Shown: positions 35,419 through 44,434 of the stretch, one piece after another | Layout: each line of letters starts with the position of its first letter | Numbering within the stretch: position 1 is the stretch's first letter | From: Salinimicrobium marinum | Lineage (GTDB): Bacteria; Bacteroidota; Bacteroidia; Flavobacteriales; Flavobacteriaceae | Direction: 5' to 3' | Assembly (NCBI RefSeq): GCF_014651535.1 | Contig: NZ_BMXB01000001.1 | Span: forward strand, 124,001-188,000 | DNA length: 64,000 bases | Translations under genes and position numbers: made by a program | Notes under the pieces: generated by a model | Databases searched by the model: none | The model's input: only the letters and a program-made list of their open reading frames with translations | Told to the model about the DNA's origin: nothing

Positions 35419-35769
35419 AAATACCTGTTTGAAAAGAAAAGATCTTCAGTTTAAATTATTTTACCTCATTTCCGGATTCTATATACCAGGTCTATTTAAT
35501 TTTTTATTTTCCGCAAAACCTGCTAATGTTACGACATGGGACCCGATGAGAAAAGTGAAACTGCTGAAAAGGTGCCGATTGCTATAACGTTGAAAACGTT
35601 TGAAATACAGAAAAGAGAAGGATATAATAAGGATTCAGAACCACCAGGTTTTTTGTGGAAAAACTTTTTTCTTGATGCCGTATAAGGTTGATTTTACGGG
35701 AGTATTATTCTTGAACGAACAGGCACTCACAGCGTTTTGTTCTGAAAATCGGTATGATTTGAACATGTT
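35419..35769. other. Gap with two overlapping short frames, possible decayed gene
   Basis: Two short plus-strand frames, a 49-codon one at 35536-35685 and a 32-codon one at 35675-35773, overlap out of frame by one base. The joined reading (MGPDEKSETAEKVP to FLWKNFF, then PYKVDFTGVLFLNEQ) looks protein-like. This may be a frameshifted small gene, but there is no known homology and no clear promoter. Confidence 0.3.
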
Positions 35770-36471
35770 TTAATGGCACGAAGCTGAGGCAGATACCATC
35801 TCTGTGACCGGAGCAGGGGAGAGATATGGAATGCCAAGTCCCATTCCTCTAAGAATAAAAAGAACTCCCATCAAAACCACAAAAACCGGAATTAATTTCC
35901 TGATTCGCTGCCTGGCGACACCACTTAACAAACCTTTAGAGTACACAGCGGTGGTCATTAACGGGATAGTGCCTAATCCAAATAATAACATATAAAGACT
36001 GCCTTCAAAAAAGCTTCCCGAAGCAACGGCTCCAAAAACGGCAATGTAAACGAGTCCGCAGGGTAGGAACCCGTTCAGGAAACCTATTGTTAGGAAAGTA
36101 TCGGGAGTCTTTTTCTTTAAAGCTGCGCCCATAGAGGATTTTACCTTTCCGATGATTTTAAATACAGGCTTCGAAAAATTATATTTCTGAAGTTTTTCCG
36201 AAGGAATAAGGATCGCCGCAATCATAAGTATACCCACGAGAATGGAAAGTTGCTGCTGAAGTCCGAATAAATTCAGGCTTTTTCCTACAATACCAAAGGC
36301 AAGGCCAATGATGCTGTAGGCAAGCAAACGCCCACCGTGGTACAGGAACACCTGGAAGAATTTTTTCAGTTTATTGTCCCGGGAGACGGGTAGCATAAAT
36401 GCAATAGGTCCGCACATCCCAACACAGTGGAAACTTCCCAGTAATCCAAATATGAGTGCAGAATAAAGCAT
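35770..36471 (-). CDS. TauE/SafE-like membrane protein of the cbb3 cluster
   Basis: A 233-residue membrane protein with about six helices. The start has CVGMCGPIAFMLP, a Cys-Gly-Met-Cys motif typical of the 'sulfite exporter TauE/SafE' annotated proteins found in cytochrome oxidase clusters, and FHC before it. Such proteins (also called CcoS/H-like or copper-handling) are presumed to help in copper delivery or cytochrome maturation, but this is not proven. Its ATG overlaps the fixH stop (TAATG), so the genes are coupled and it is the last gene of the cco operon. Confidence 0.82.
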   Translation of the reverse strand: MLYSALIFGLLGSFHCVGMCGPIAFMLPVSRDNKLKKFFQVFLYHGGRLLAYSIIGLAFGIVGKSLNLFGLQQQLSILVGILMIAAILIPSEKLQKYNFSKPVFKIIGKVKSSMGAALKKKTPDTFLTIGFLNGFLPCGLVYIAVFGAVASGSFFEGSLYMLLFGLGTIPLMTTAVYSKGLLSGVARQRIRKLIPVFVVLMGVLFILRGMGLGIPYLSPAPVTEMVSASASCH

Positions 36472-36917
36472 TACAGGCTCATTTCTTTTTTAAAGTAGTA
36501 GGATTCGTCGATGTATTCCCAGTTGATCTCGATGTTCCAACGGCCGCCCGCCAAGTGCTTTTCAGGTACGAGCATTTGGTGAGAGGATAATGAAAGAGGA
36601 ATCTCAATATCCAGTTGCTTGTTGGACGGCCTGTAAAGGAACACCTTTCCTTCTATGGTTTTATAATCAAGATCTTCCGGAAATCGTATAAGAAGACCTT
36701 GAGAGGTTTGTTCTACCAGAATGTTCTGTGCAAGATTCTGAGAGTTTTGTTCTCTGTCAAGCTGTGCCTGAAAATCCAATTCTTTTTTATAATATTCTTC
36801 GGTTACCAGATCATGTTCCATGTTCTTATCGGTGCTCATAGCCACCACAAAATACATGATAAAGCAAATAAAGGCAGCTATTGCCAGTACAATTGAGGTT
36901 CCCCAGTTTATTTTCAT
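36471..36917 (-). CDS. fixH: FixH family protein
   Basis: A 148-residue membrane-anchored protein (one N-terminal helix, residues about 8-29) with a periplasmic beta-rich domain: VAMSTDKNMEHDLVTEEYYKKELDFQAQLDREQNS and then RPSNKQLDIEIPLSL. FixH/CcoH is needed for assembly or stability of cbb3 oxidase. It is in the cco operon, between ccoG and the TauE-like gene. Confidence 0.88.
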   Translation of the reverse strand: MKINWGTSIVLAIAAFICFIMYFVVAMSTDKNMEHDLVTEEYYKKELDFQAQLDREQNSQNLAQNILVEQTSQGLLIRFPEDLDYKTIEGKVFLYRPSNKQLDIEIPLSLSSHQMLVPEKHLAGGRWNIEINWEYIDESYYFKKEMSL

Positions 36918-37052
36918 AGCAGTATCTTTTTATTTTCCTTGATGCCTATAAAATTCTGAAGGCAAAAGGGTGGTTATGATTCTTTTACTCCGTCGCCTCG
37001 AAACGACCGGAAAATTTCTTTTTTTTCAATTCATTACCTCTTTGGCGCCTGC

Positions 37053-38474
37053 TTATCTAAAGCTTCTTGGCCCCATGAAATTCGTTTTTGTGGTCTCGAT
37101 CAATTCCTTGCCACTATAGATCCCTATTTCCACATTCTCTTTTTCCCCATTCAGAATCGCCTGATTTATCTCGATGAACAAGGTTCCTTCGGCATATCCT
37201 TTTTCCGGAATCTTAATATCCTGATGTGTTACAGATTGAATAGTACCATTGTGTGATAATAATTCAAAATGAACATCCTGAATTGTGGAGGTAGTTTTGT
37301 TGATCAACTTAAAGGTGTACACATTACTTACCATGTTCTCTGTCTTCATCTCATATAACTGCCCCGGCAGGCGAAGAACGGTTGCTTCCACATCGTTCCT
37401 TAAGAACAACATCCCCGCTAATAATCCAACCAGCACAAACATAATTGCTGCAAAACCCTGCATTCTTGGAGTGAAAGTGGATTTTTCTTCCTTCTCAATA
37501 TTTTCTTCAGAATAAAAACCTATTAATCCCTTTGGAAGGTCTACTTTTTCCATTATTTCGTCACAGGCATCGATGCAGGCGGTACAGTTGATACATTCCA
37601 GCTGGGTGCCATTCCTGATGTCGATTCCCGTTGGGCAAACATGTACACATTGAAAACAGTCTATACAATCCCCTTTTCCGAGTTCCTGCCTGTTCTCGTT
37701 CTTTTTGAATTTTGATCTTCCTTTTTCCCTTTCTCCACGTTTGTTGTTGTAGGCAACCACCACAGATTTTTTGTCGAGCAGCACACTCTGGAGCCTTCCG
37801 TAAGGACAGGCTATGGTACAAACCTGCTCGCGAAACCAGGCAAAAACGAAGTAGAATATCCCGGTAAAGATCAACAGTGCAACAAAAGTGCTGAGGTTTT
37901 CCAGGGGACCGGTAGTAACATATTGCAAAAGCTTTTTACTACCAATGAGGTACGCAAGAAAAACATTGGCAATCACAAAAGAAACGAGGAAAAAGATGAA
38001 CCATTTAAAACCTTTTTTCCTGATCTTTTCTGAAGTCCATTCCTGCTTGTCCAGCCTCATTTGTGCGCCACGATCTCCTTCAATCCAGTATTCTATCTTC
38101 CGGAAAACCATTTCCATAAAGATCGTCTGGGGGCATATCCATCCGCAGAAGATCCTTCCGAAGGCAGTGGTGAACAAGGTGATAAAAACTACTGCAATGA
38201 TCATGGCAGTAACCCCCAGATAGAAATCCTGGGGCCAAAATGGGAATCCAAAAATGCTGAACTCCCTTCCCATCACATTGAACAACATGAATTGATTTCC
38301 GTTGATGAAAATAAAGGGTCCCGTTAAAAGGAATATTAGTAAAAACCAGGTGAACCACGTTCTGTAGGTGTGAAATTTACCCGATGGTTTTTTAGGATAT
38401 ACCCAGGCACGTTTCCCTTCTTTGGTCATCGTGCCTATTTTATCCCTGAAATCTTCCTGAACTGCTTTCGACAT
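37053..38474 (-). CDS. ccoG: cbb3 oxidase accessory ferredoxin-like protein CcoG
   Basis: CcoG (also RdxA/FixG), 473 residues, a membrane-bound iron-sulfur protein implicated in copper reduction for cbb3 assembly. Several helices lie near 35-55, 85-110, 160-180 and 195-215. The CxxC pair in FCGWICPQT and CTIACPYGRLQSV is present. Two [4Fe-4S] motifs follow: CIDCFQCVHVCP and CINCTACIDACDE. The C-terminal part has an extracytoplasmic immunoglobulin-like domain. It is fully intact and in the cco operon. Confidence 0.95.
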   Translation of the reverse strand: MSKAVQEDFRDKIGTMTKEGKRAWVYPKKPSGKFHTYRTWFTWFLLIFLLTGPFIFINGNQFMLFNVMGREFSIFGFPFWPQDFYLGVTAMIIAVVFITLFTTAFGRIFCGWICPQTIFMEMVFRKIEYWIEGDRGAQMRLDKQEWTSEKIRKKGFKWFIFFLVSFVIANVFLAYLIGSKKLLQYVTTGPLENLSTFVALLIFTGIFYFVFAWFREQVCTIACPYGRLQSVLLDKKSVVVAYNNKRGEREKGRSKFKKNENRQELGKGDCIDCFQCVHVCPTGIDIRNGTQLECINCTACIDACDEIMEKVDLPKGLIGFYSEENIEKEEKSTFTPRMQGFAAIMFVLVGLLAGMLFLRNDVEATVLRLPGQLYEMKTENMVSNVYTFKLINKTTSTIQDVHFELLSHNGTIQSVTHQDIKIPEKGYAEGTLFIEINQAILNGEKENVEIGIYSGKELIETTKTNFMGPRSFR

Positions 38475-38508
38475 TTTTCTTTCTTCCTTCTCTGTTAGAG
38501 CTTCCTAT

Positions 38509-39381
38509 TTATTCTGTCCACACATCTCCTTCTGCTTCCTTAGGATTTGCGGGGGCAGATCCCTTGAGCGACAGGATATAACTTGAAACCTGCTGAATTT
38601 CGGTAGGTTTGAGGATGGATTTCCATGCAACCATGCCTTTTCCGGCTCGTCCACCTTCACTTACGGTATGGAAAACATTTTTGATGCCTCCTCCCAAGAT
38701 CCAGTGTTCATCTGTTAAGTTAGGACCAATTCCTCCGCCACCATCGGCAGCGTGACATGCCATACAGTTGTTCTGGTAAACAGTAGCGCCGGCTTCAAGA
38801 TCAGATGCTTCCGTAAGCAGGGTTACGCTTTCAGCATCAATAAGATCTGGGGCATTTTTCTTATATTCTTCCACAGCTATTTTTGCAGCCATCATTTCAC
38901 TTTCAAATTCCATGATCTGGTTTTCTCCGTCCAAAACGTGATAATAGATCATGTACCCAAAGGCAAATACAATGGAGGCGTAGAAGGAATACAACCACCA
39001 TGGCGGCAGTTTATTGTCAAGTTCCTTGATGCCATCATAATTGTGATCAAGCTCTATGTCTCTTTCTTCAGAAATAGGTTTTGCGCTGTTCATCTTACGT
39101 AAAAGCACCTTCCAGTCGTACTTTTCAAGGCGTTCTTCCCGTGCTCTCATGTACCGCTCTTTGGCGTCTTCAGAAAGGCTTTTGAACATTACATTTTGTA
39201 TAGCTTTTAGGATTACATCAAGAGCAATAAGGAAGACCAGGCCAACCAGTAAAACCAGCTGTAGAACCGGATATTCAATGAATGCGAAGTTGTTTCCTGA
39301 ATCTATGAAATATTCGGTTGCTCCAACCAGGATCAAAAATACAGCGGGTATCCATACCCATCCGGAAATAAGATTTCTCAT
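38509..39381 (-). CDS. ccoP: cbb3 oxidase subunit CcoP (one haem)
   Basis: A 290-residue cbb3 subunit III with two membrane helices (about 8-25 and 35-60) then a third near 128-148, and a C-terminal cytochrome c domain. The haem c site is Cys206-Met-Ala-Cys209-His210 and the axial Met250 lies in AGKGMVAW. Proteobacterial CcoP has two haems c; this one has only one, a Bacteroidota variant. Its start overlaps the ccoQ stop by four bases (ATGA). Confidence 0.95.
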   Translation of the reverse strand: MRNLISGWVWIPAVFLILVGATEYFIDSGNNFAFIEYPVLQLVLLVGLVFLIALDVILKAIQNVMFKSLSEDAKERYMRAREERLEKYDWKVLLRKMNSAKPISEERDIELDHNYDGIKELDNKLPPWWLYSFYASIVFAFGYMIYYHVLDGENQIMEFESEMMAAKIAVEEYKKNAPDLIDAESVTLLTEASDLEAGATVYQNNCMACHAADGGGGIGPNLTDEHWILGGGIKNVFHTVSEGGRAGKGMVAWKSILKPTEIQQVSSYILSLKGSAPANPKEAEGDVWTE

Positions 39382-39569
39382 AGTAGTTCTTTGTTTTCAG
39401 GTTCCAGTTCCAGGGGAATTTCTTCCATACTTTTCAGGTAATCTTTTTTGGCAGTAAATACCCACCAGAAAAGCAATACAAAAAAGATGAAGAAGATAAG
39501 CAGAGAGATGATGGGATAGACCTCTATTCCGGCAATGCTCTCCATATGTCCTTTTACAAATTTTAGCAT
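39378..39569 (-). CDS. ccoQ: cbb3 oxidase small subunit CcoQ
   Basis: A 63-residue single-helix membrane protein with the helix near residues 18-40 and a charged tail rich in Glu/Leu. CcoQ stabilises the core of the oxidase. It lies between ccoNO and ccoP and overlaps ccoP by four bases, as is usual for the cluster. Confidence 0.88.
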   Translation of the reverse strand: MLKFVKGHMESIAGIEVYPIISLLIFFIFFVLLFWWVFTAKKDYLKSMEEIPLELEPENKELL

Positions 39570-39576
39570 GTCTTAA

Positions 39577-41775
39577 TTATTTTGTAGTGGTTGAAATTTC
39601 AGGTTCTTTAATCTTAATATCTGTTCCAAGTCGCTGAATGTATGCGATAAGGGCTACGATTTCACGATCTTTCATTTCCACGAACTCGAGACCATTTTCT
39701 TCTGCATATTTTTTGTCGGCTTCGTAGGTTTTTACGAAATCGGGATCACTGTACAGGTTCTTCTGGATTTGAGTTGCCTGTTCATCCATAAGGGCTTGTG
39801 CATTTGCAATCTCTTCTTCGGTATAAGGAACACCGAGCGTCACCATCGCTTCCATTTTAGCTTCGGTTTGTGAACGGTCATGTTCATCGGTGATCAGCCA
39901 TTTGTAGCCTGGCATGATAGAACCTGAAGAGGTACTTTGCGGATCATAGAAATGGTTGAAATGCCAGTTATCTGAATATTTTCCACCAATTCGCATTAAA
40001 TCGGGTCCGGTACGTTTACTTCCCCAAAGGAATGGGTGGTCATATACATACTCTCCTGCTTTTGAGTATTCTCCATAGCGCTCCACCTCACTTCTGAAAG
40101 GACGCACCATTTGGGAGTGACAGGAAACACAACTCTCCCTGATGTAGATATCTCTACCTTCCAGCTCCAGTGGAGTATAAGGCTTCACACTTGTAATGGT
40201 AGGTACATTTGATTTTACCAGGATCGTAGGAACTATCTGAATGATCCCTCCAATAAGGATGGCAATGGTTGCAAGTATGGTAAGTTGTACCGGTTTGCGC
40301 TCCAGCCAGGTGTGGAAACCTTCTCCTACAAGGCGTTTTCCTGTAAGTTTTTGCAGCGGTGCAGCTTCAGCTAATTCGTCGGTTACGTCAGATCCTTTTC
40401 TGATGGTTCGGTATACGTTATAAACCAGGATAAACATTCCCACGATGTACATACTACCACCTATGGCGCGCATCCAGTACATTGGCATGATCTCATTCAC
40501 GGTTTCCAGAAAGTTTCCATAGGTAAGGGTTCCGTCTGGATTGAATTGTTTCCACATGGAAGCCTGTACGAATCCGGCAACATACATAGGAAGCGCATAG
40601 ATGATGATTCCCAGTGTTCCTATCCAGAAATGCACATTGGCAAGTTTAACCGAAAACAAGTTCGTTTTGAACATACGTGGTACCAGCCAGTACACCATTC
40701 CGAAGGTTAAAAATCCGTTCCAGGCCAGGGCTCCCACGTGAACGTGAGCAATAACCCAGTCACTAAAGTGTGCGATAGCATTTACGTTTTTCAGGGAAAG
40801 CATAGGTCCTTCGAAAGTGGCCATCCCATATCCTGTAAGTGCAACTACCATGAACTTTAATACAGGATCGGTTTTTACTTTGTCCCAGGCACCACGAAGA
40901 GTTAATAATCCGTTGATCATACCACCCCAGGAAGGCATAAGCAGCATTACTGAAAAAGCAACTCCTAGATTCTGAGCCCAGTCTGGTAACGCAGAATACA
41001 GCAAATGGTGAGGCCCTGCCCAGATGTAAATAAATATAAGGGACCAGAAGTGGATAATGGACAGTTTATAAGAATAAACAGGTCGGTTGGCTGCCTTCGG
41101 AATAAAATAATACATCAATCCCAGGAATGGTGTGGTTAAAAAGAATGCCACGGCATTGTGACCATACCACCACTGTACCAGTGCATCCTGAACTCCTGCA
41201 TAGGCAGAATAACTTTTAAACAATCCTACCGGAATTGCGAGGCTGTTAAAAATGTGCAGCACCGCTACGGTTACGAAAGTTGCAAGGTAAAACCAAATGG
41301 CTACATATAAATGACGTTGCCTTCTCTTTAAAATAGTGGCAATAAGGTTCCACCCGAATACCACCCATACTACAGCAATAGCGATATCCAGAGGCCATTC
41401 AAGCTCGGCATATTCCTTGGAACTGGTGATTCCCAACGGTAAGGTAATTGCCGCAGCTACAATAATTAATTGCCAGCCCCAAAAATTGATGTTACTAAGT
41501 TTGTCACTGTACATCCTGGCTTTAAGCAAGCGCTGGGTGGAGTAATAGACTCCTGCAAAAATTGCATTCCCTACAAAAGCAAAGATCACTGCATTGGTGT
41601 GTAAGGGACGAAGGCGCCCAAAACTTAACCAGGAAATTCCATCTGTAAGATTGGGAAAAATAAACATAAACGCCAGAAGAAGTCCTACGGACATCCCGAT
41701 CACTCCCCAGAACAGAGTGGCGTAGAGGAACTTTTTTACGATCTTATTGTCGTAATAGAACTGTTGCAATTCCAT
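39577..41775 (-). CDS. ccoNO: Fused cbb3 oxidase subunits I and II (CcoNO)
   Basis: A 732-residue fusion. Residues 1-470 are CcoN: low-spin haem ligand His59, CuB ligands His206 and His256/His257 with Tyr250 for the cross-link, and His344/His346. These match the Pseudomonas cbb3 numbering within one residue. Residues 500-732 are CcoO with one membrane helix and haem c motif Cys549-Val-Ser-Cys552-His553 in RESCVSCHSQMVRPF. Fusion of N and O is typical of Bacteroidota. The enzyme reduces O2 to water with high affinity. Confidence 0.97.
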   Translation of the reverse strand: MELQQFYYDNKIVKKFLYATLFWGVIGMSVGLLLAFMFIFPNLTDGISWLSFGRLRPLHTNAVIFAFVGNAIFAGVYYSTQRLLKARMYSDKLSNINFWGWQLIIVAAAITLPLGITSSKEYAELEWPLDIAIAVVWVVFGWNLIATILKRRQRHLYVAIWFYLATFVTVAVLHIFNSLAIPVGLFKSYSAYAGVQDALVQWWYGHNAVAFFLTTPFLGLMYYFIPKAANRPVYSYKLSIIHFWSLIFIYIWAGPHHLLYSALPDWAQNLGVAFSVMLLMPSWGGMINGLLTLRGAWDKVKTDPVLKFMVVALTGYGMATFEGPMLSLKNVNAIAHFSDWVIAHVHVGALAWNGFLTFGMVYWLVPRMFKTNLFSVKLANVHFWIGTLGIIIYALPMYVAGFVQASMWKQFNPDGTLTYGNFLETVNEIMPMYWMRAIGGSMYIVGMFILVYNVYRTIRKGSDVTDELAEAAPLQKLTGKRLVGEGFHTWLERKPVQLTILATIAILIGGIIQIVPTILVKSNVPTITSVKPYTPLELEGRDIYIRESCVSCHSQMVRPFRSEVERYGEYSKAGEYVYDHPFLWGSKRTGPDLMRIGGKYSDNWHFNHFYDPQSTSSGSIMPGYKWLITDEHDRSQTEAKMEAMVTLGVPYTEEEIANAQALMDEQATQIQKNLYSDPDFVKTYEADKKYAEENGLEFVEMKDREIVALIAYIQRLGTDIKIKEPEISTTTK

Positions 41776-41778
41776 ACC

Positions 41779-41979
41779 TTAATTTAATTTGTCTTGTTTG
41801 TTATTATTAATTGTTGATTTGATTTGCTTTTCTTTTACCAGTTCGTCTTCAAATAGAATCCTCACCGAAGGAGAATAATCATCATCGAATTGCCCGTTTT
41901 TCACCGCTACAATAAATGCAACGAAAAAAACAAGCGCCACAAGGATGCTTATCGTTAGTAAAACATAAATAACACTCAT
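41779..41979 (-). CDS. ccoS: cbb3 oxidase assembly protein CcoS
   Basis: A 66-residue protein with a single helix (VIYVLLTISILVALVFFVAF) and the family motif GQFDD that follows it. CcoS is needed for copper and haem insertion into cbb3. The open frame extends 39 codons upstream, but MSVIYVLL is the usual family start and the predicted promoter would lie inside the longer version, so the inner ATG is chosen. It is the first gene of the cco operon. Confidence 0.9.
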   Translation of the reverse strand: MSVIYVLLTISILVALVFFVAFIVAVKNGQFDDDYSPSVRILFEDELVKEKQIKSTINNNKQDKLN

Positions 41980-41997
41980 ACCTAAATTGTTACGCAG

Positions 41998-42040
41998 CAA
42001 AAATATGCACGTGGTTTCTGCAGAAATATGATTTTGATCA
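41998..42040 (-). promoter_or_regulatory. ATCA-class Crp/Fnr-type box and -7 element of the cco operon
   Basis: Plus-strand box TGATTTTGATCA (42029-42040), with perfect TGAT/ATCA arms. The minus-strand -7 element TATTTTTG (41998-42005) is a full match. The centre is 36.5 bases from its last base. The predicted start is about 15 bases before the ccoS ATG. Confidence 0.78.
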
Positions 42041-42083
42041 GGTTTTGGAAATTCGAAATTTTTTCTGAAAAAAGTGACGTTTA

Positions 42084-42126
42084 TGATTAGGGTCATCTTT
42101 CAGGGGGGAGTAGTTTGCCATCTTTG
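42084..42126 (+). promoter_or_regulatory. GTCA-class Crp/Fnr-type box and -7 element of nirK
   Basis: Box TGATTAGGGTCA (42084-42095), -7 element CATCTTTG (42119-42126, one mismatch). Centre-to-G distance 36.5. It lies within the same 185-base divergent region as the cco promoter, but with the other class of right arm. Confidence 0.75.
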
Positions 42127-42164
42127 TATCAGAAAAATATATCACACTATTAATATTATTGATT

Positions 42165-43619
42165 ATGAAAAATTCTAACAGAAAAACAAAAAGATGGTTT
42201 TTGTACCTGTTCTTCATGGCTGCGTTATTAACAGGGGTCCTCTCTTCCTGTGAAAAGGCGGTTGCTGCAAAAGAGAATCCGGAGTTAATGAAAGTATATG
42301 GAGAGAGTGAGGCAGAACTAACTGCTCCTCCTAGGGTTCCCCGTCCGGTGGGGAAAAGGGCTGCTACCAAACTTGTCGTTAATATGGAAGTGGTAGAGAA
42401 GGAAATGGAAATGAGCGATGGAGTGAGTTATGTATACTGGACTTTTGATGGTACCGTGCCAGGAAGCTTTATAAGAACTCGTGTTGGAGATGAAATTGAA
42501 TTCCACCTTAAAAATCACCCCGACAGTAAATTACCTCATAACATTGACTTGCATGCTGTAACCGGGCCAGGTGGTGGAGCCGAGTCTTCTTTTGTTGCTC
42601 CTGGAAGGGAAGCTGTATTTACCTTTAAAACTATGAACCCGGGATTATATGTATACCACTGTGCTACTGCACCTGTTGGAATGCACATTGCAAATGGAAT
42701 GTACGGGTTGATCCTTGTAGAGCCGGAAGGTGGATTGCCTCCTGTAGATAAAGAATATTACGTAATGCAGGGTGATTTCTATACTGAAGGTGAAAACGGA
42801 GAAAGAGGTTTACAGGCATTTGATATGAACAAAGCAATCGATGAAGATGCAGATTATGTGGTGTTCAATGGAAAAGTTGGAGCCTTGACCGGAGAGAATG
42901 AATTAACTGCTAAAGTTGGTGAAACTGTTCGGTTATATGTAGGAAACGGTGGTCCTAACCTGGTTTCTTCTTTCCACGTGATAGGGGAGATCTTTGATAA
43001 AGTACATGTTGAAGGTGGAAGCCAGATCAATGAGAATGTACAGACAACGCTCATTCCTGCGGGAGGAGCTGCCATAGTGGAGTTCCAGGTAGATGTTCCG
43101 GGAAATCTGGTTCTTGTAGACCACTCTATTTTCAGGGCGTTCAACAAAGGTGCTTTAGGTATCCTTAAAGTAGAAGGTGAAGAAAACGAAAAAGTTTTCG
43201 GCGGAAAAATAGAAGAAAAGCCATACAATCCGGGAGTATCCAGTGTTGAAGAGGTTGTGGAAGAAACTGAAGCGGTAGCTGAAGTTCATGGATCTTTAGC
43301 CGAAACTATGGAGCGAGGTAAAACGGTATATACCCAAAACTGTCTTGCCTGCCACCAGGCTACCGGTGCCGGAATACCTAATGCATTCCCTCCACTTGCA
43401 AAATCTGATTATCTTAATGATGATGTTAACAGAGCGATTAGCGCAGTAAAATATGGACTTACCGGAGAGATAAAAGTGAACGGTGATATCTATAACAGTG
43501 CAATGCCAAAACAGAACATTTCTGATCAAGATATTGCAAGCGTGCTTACCTATGTATACAACAACTGGGGCAATAACAAAACTGAAGTTACTCCAGAGAT
43601 GGTAAAAGAGGTGAAGTAA
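42165..43619 (+). CDS. nirK: Copper nitrite reductase with C-terminal cytochrome c
   Basis: NirK, 484 residues, reduces nitrite to nitric oxide. It is a lipoprotein (lipobox with Cys29). The two cupredoxin domains contain the type 1 copper ligands His125, Cys166, His174 and Met179, the type 2 ligands His130, His165 and His320, and the catalytic pair Asp128 and His271. After residue 350 a linker leads to a class I cytochrome c domain with Cys393-Leu-Ala-Cys396-His397, so it can accept electrons from a haem fused in cis. A TTG six bases upstream is less likely than this ATG. First gene of nirK-nirV-sco. Confidence 0.97.
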   Translation: MKNSNRKTKRWFLYLFFMAALLTGVLSSCEKAVAAKENPELMKVYGESEAELTAPPRVPRPVGKRAATKLVVNMEVVEKEMEMSDGVSYVYWTFDGTVPGSFIRTRVGDEIEFHLKNHPDSKLPHNIDLHAVTGPGGGAESSFVAPGREAVFTFKTMNPGLYVYHCATAPVGMHIANGMYGLILVEPEGGLPPVDKEYYVMQGDFYTEGENGERGLQAFDMNKAIDEDADYVVFNGKVGALTGENELTAKVGETVRLYVGNGGPNLVSSFHVIGEIFDKVHVEGGSQINENVQTTLIPAGGAAIVEFQVDVPGNLVLVDHSIFRAFNKGALGILKVEGEENEKVFGGKIEEKPYNPGVSSVEEVVEETEAVAEVHGSLAETMERGKTVYTQNCLACHQATGAGIPNAFPPLAKSDYLNDDVNRAISAVKYGLTGEIKVNGDIYNSAMPKQNISDQDIASVLTYVYNNWGNNKTEVTPEMVKEVK

Positions 43620-43645
43620 GTAATAAGAACCTAAAAGAAAATAAA

Positions 43646-44425
43646 ATGAAAACCATATTCAGATTGGCAGTTTGCTTCGCAATATTGATTCAGGGCCAGG
43701 TTTACAGCCAGTCTGGATCAATGGTTAAAGTAACAGGAGGGAAGTTTATCCCTTTGTACGGCACCAAAGAAGCAGTTAAAGTAAACGATTTTCAAATGGA
43801 TGTATATCCTGTGACTAACAGGGAATTTGCAGAGTTTGTCCAAAAGAATCCTCGCTGGAAAAGATCTCAGGTGAAAGCTCTTTTTGCAGATGAAAGTTAC
43901 CTTCAAAACTGGAAAGATGATGTAATCCCCGGTGATGAACAGCTACTAAATTCCCCTGTTACAAATGTTTCCTGGTATGCCGCCAAAAATTACTGTGAAT
44001 GCCAGGGCAAAAGATTGCCAACCGTAGATGAATGGGAGTACGTGGCCATGGCAGATGAAACCAAGGCAGATGCGAGGGTGGATAAGTCTTATAACAAATA
44101 CATTTTAAGTTGGTACGAAACTCCGCAGACTTTTAGAAATGAAATTGGCAGCACTTTTAAAAATTACTGGGGAGTGTATGACCTTCATGGTTTGGTATGG
44201 GAGTGGACGATCGATTTTAATTCGGTTATGATCTCGGGAGAATCCAGAAATGATAGTACCGGTGACAACAGCCTTTTCTGTGGTGCTTCGGCCGTTGGTG
44301 CTTCAGATTTGATGAACTATGCGGCATTTATGCGCTATGCCTTTAGAGGAAGTGTTGAGGCGCGATATTCAGTAAAAAACCTGGGCTTCAGGTGTGTAAA
44401 AGATGAAAATTCCGAAGCTCTATAA
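43646..44425 (+). CDS. nirV: NirV-like formylglycine-generating-enzyme-family protein
   Basis: A 259-residue secreted protein (signal ends in VYSQ) with the FGE/SUMF1 fold: NDFQMDVYPVTNREFAEFV, VTNVSWYAAKNYCECQGKRLPTVDEWEYVA, and ending FRCVKD. It lies 26 bases after nirK. The nirV gene next to nirK in other denitrifiers encodes such a protein, needed or supportive for nitrite reductase, but its reaction is not known. The Cys residues used by real formylglycine-generating enzymes are not clearly kept, so it probably has a non-catalytic role. Confidence 0.85.
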   Translation: MKTIFRLAVCFAILIQGQVYSQSGSMVKVTGGKFIPLYGTKEAVKVNDFQMDVYPVTNREFAEFVQKNPRWKRSQVKALFADESYLQNWKDDVIPGDEQLLNSPVTNVSWYAAKNYCECQGKRLPTVDEWEYVAMADETKADARVDKSYNKYILSWYETPQTFRNEIGSTFKNYWGVYDLHGLVWEWTIDFNSVMISGESRNDSTGDNSLFCGASAVGASDLMNYAAFMRYAFRGSVEARYSVKNLGFRCVKDENSEAL

Positions 44426-44434
44426 TAAGAAAAG

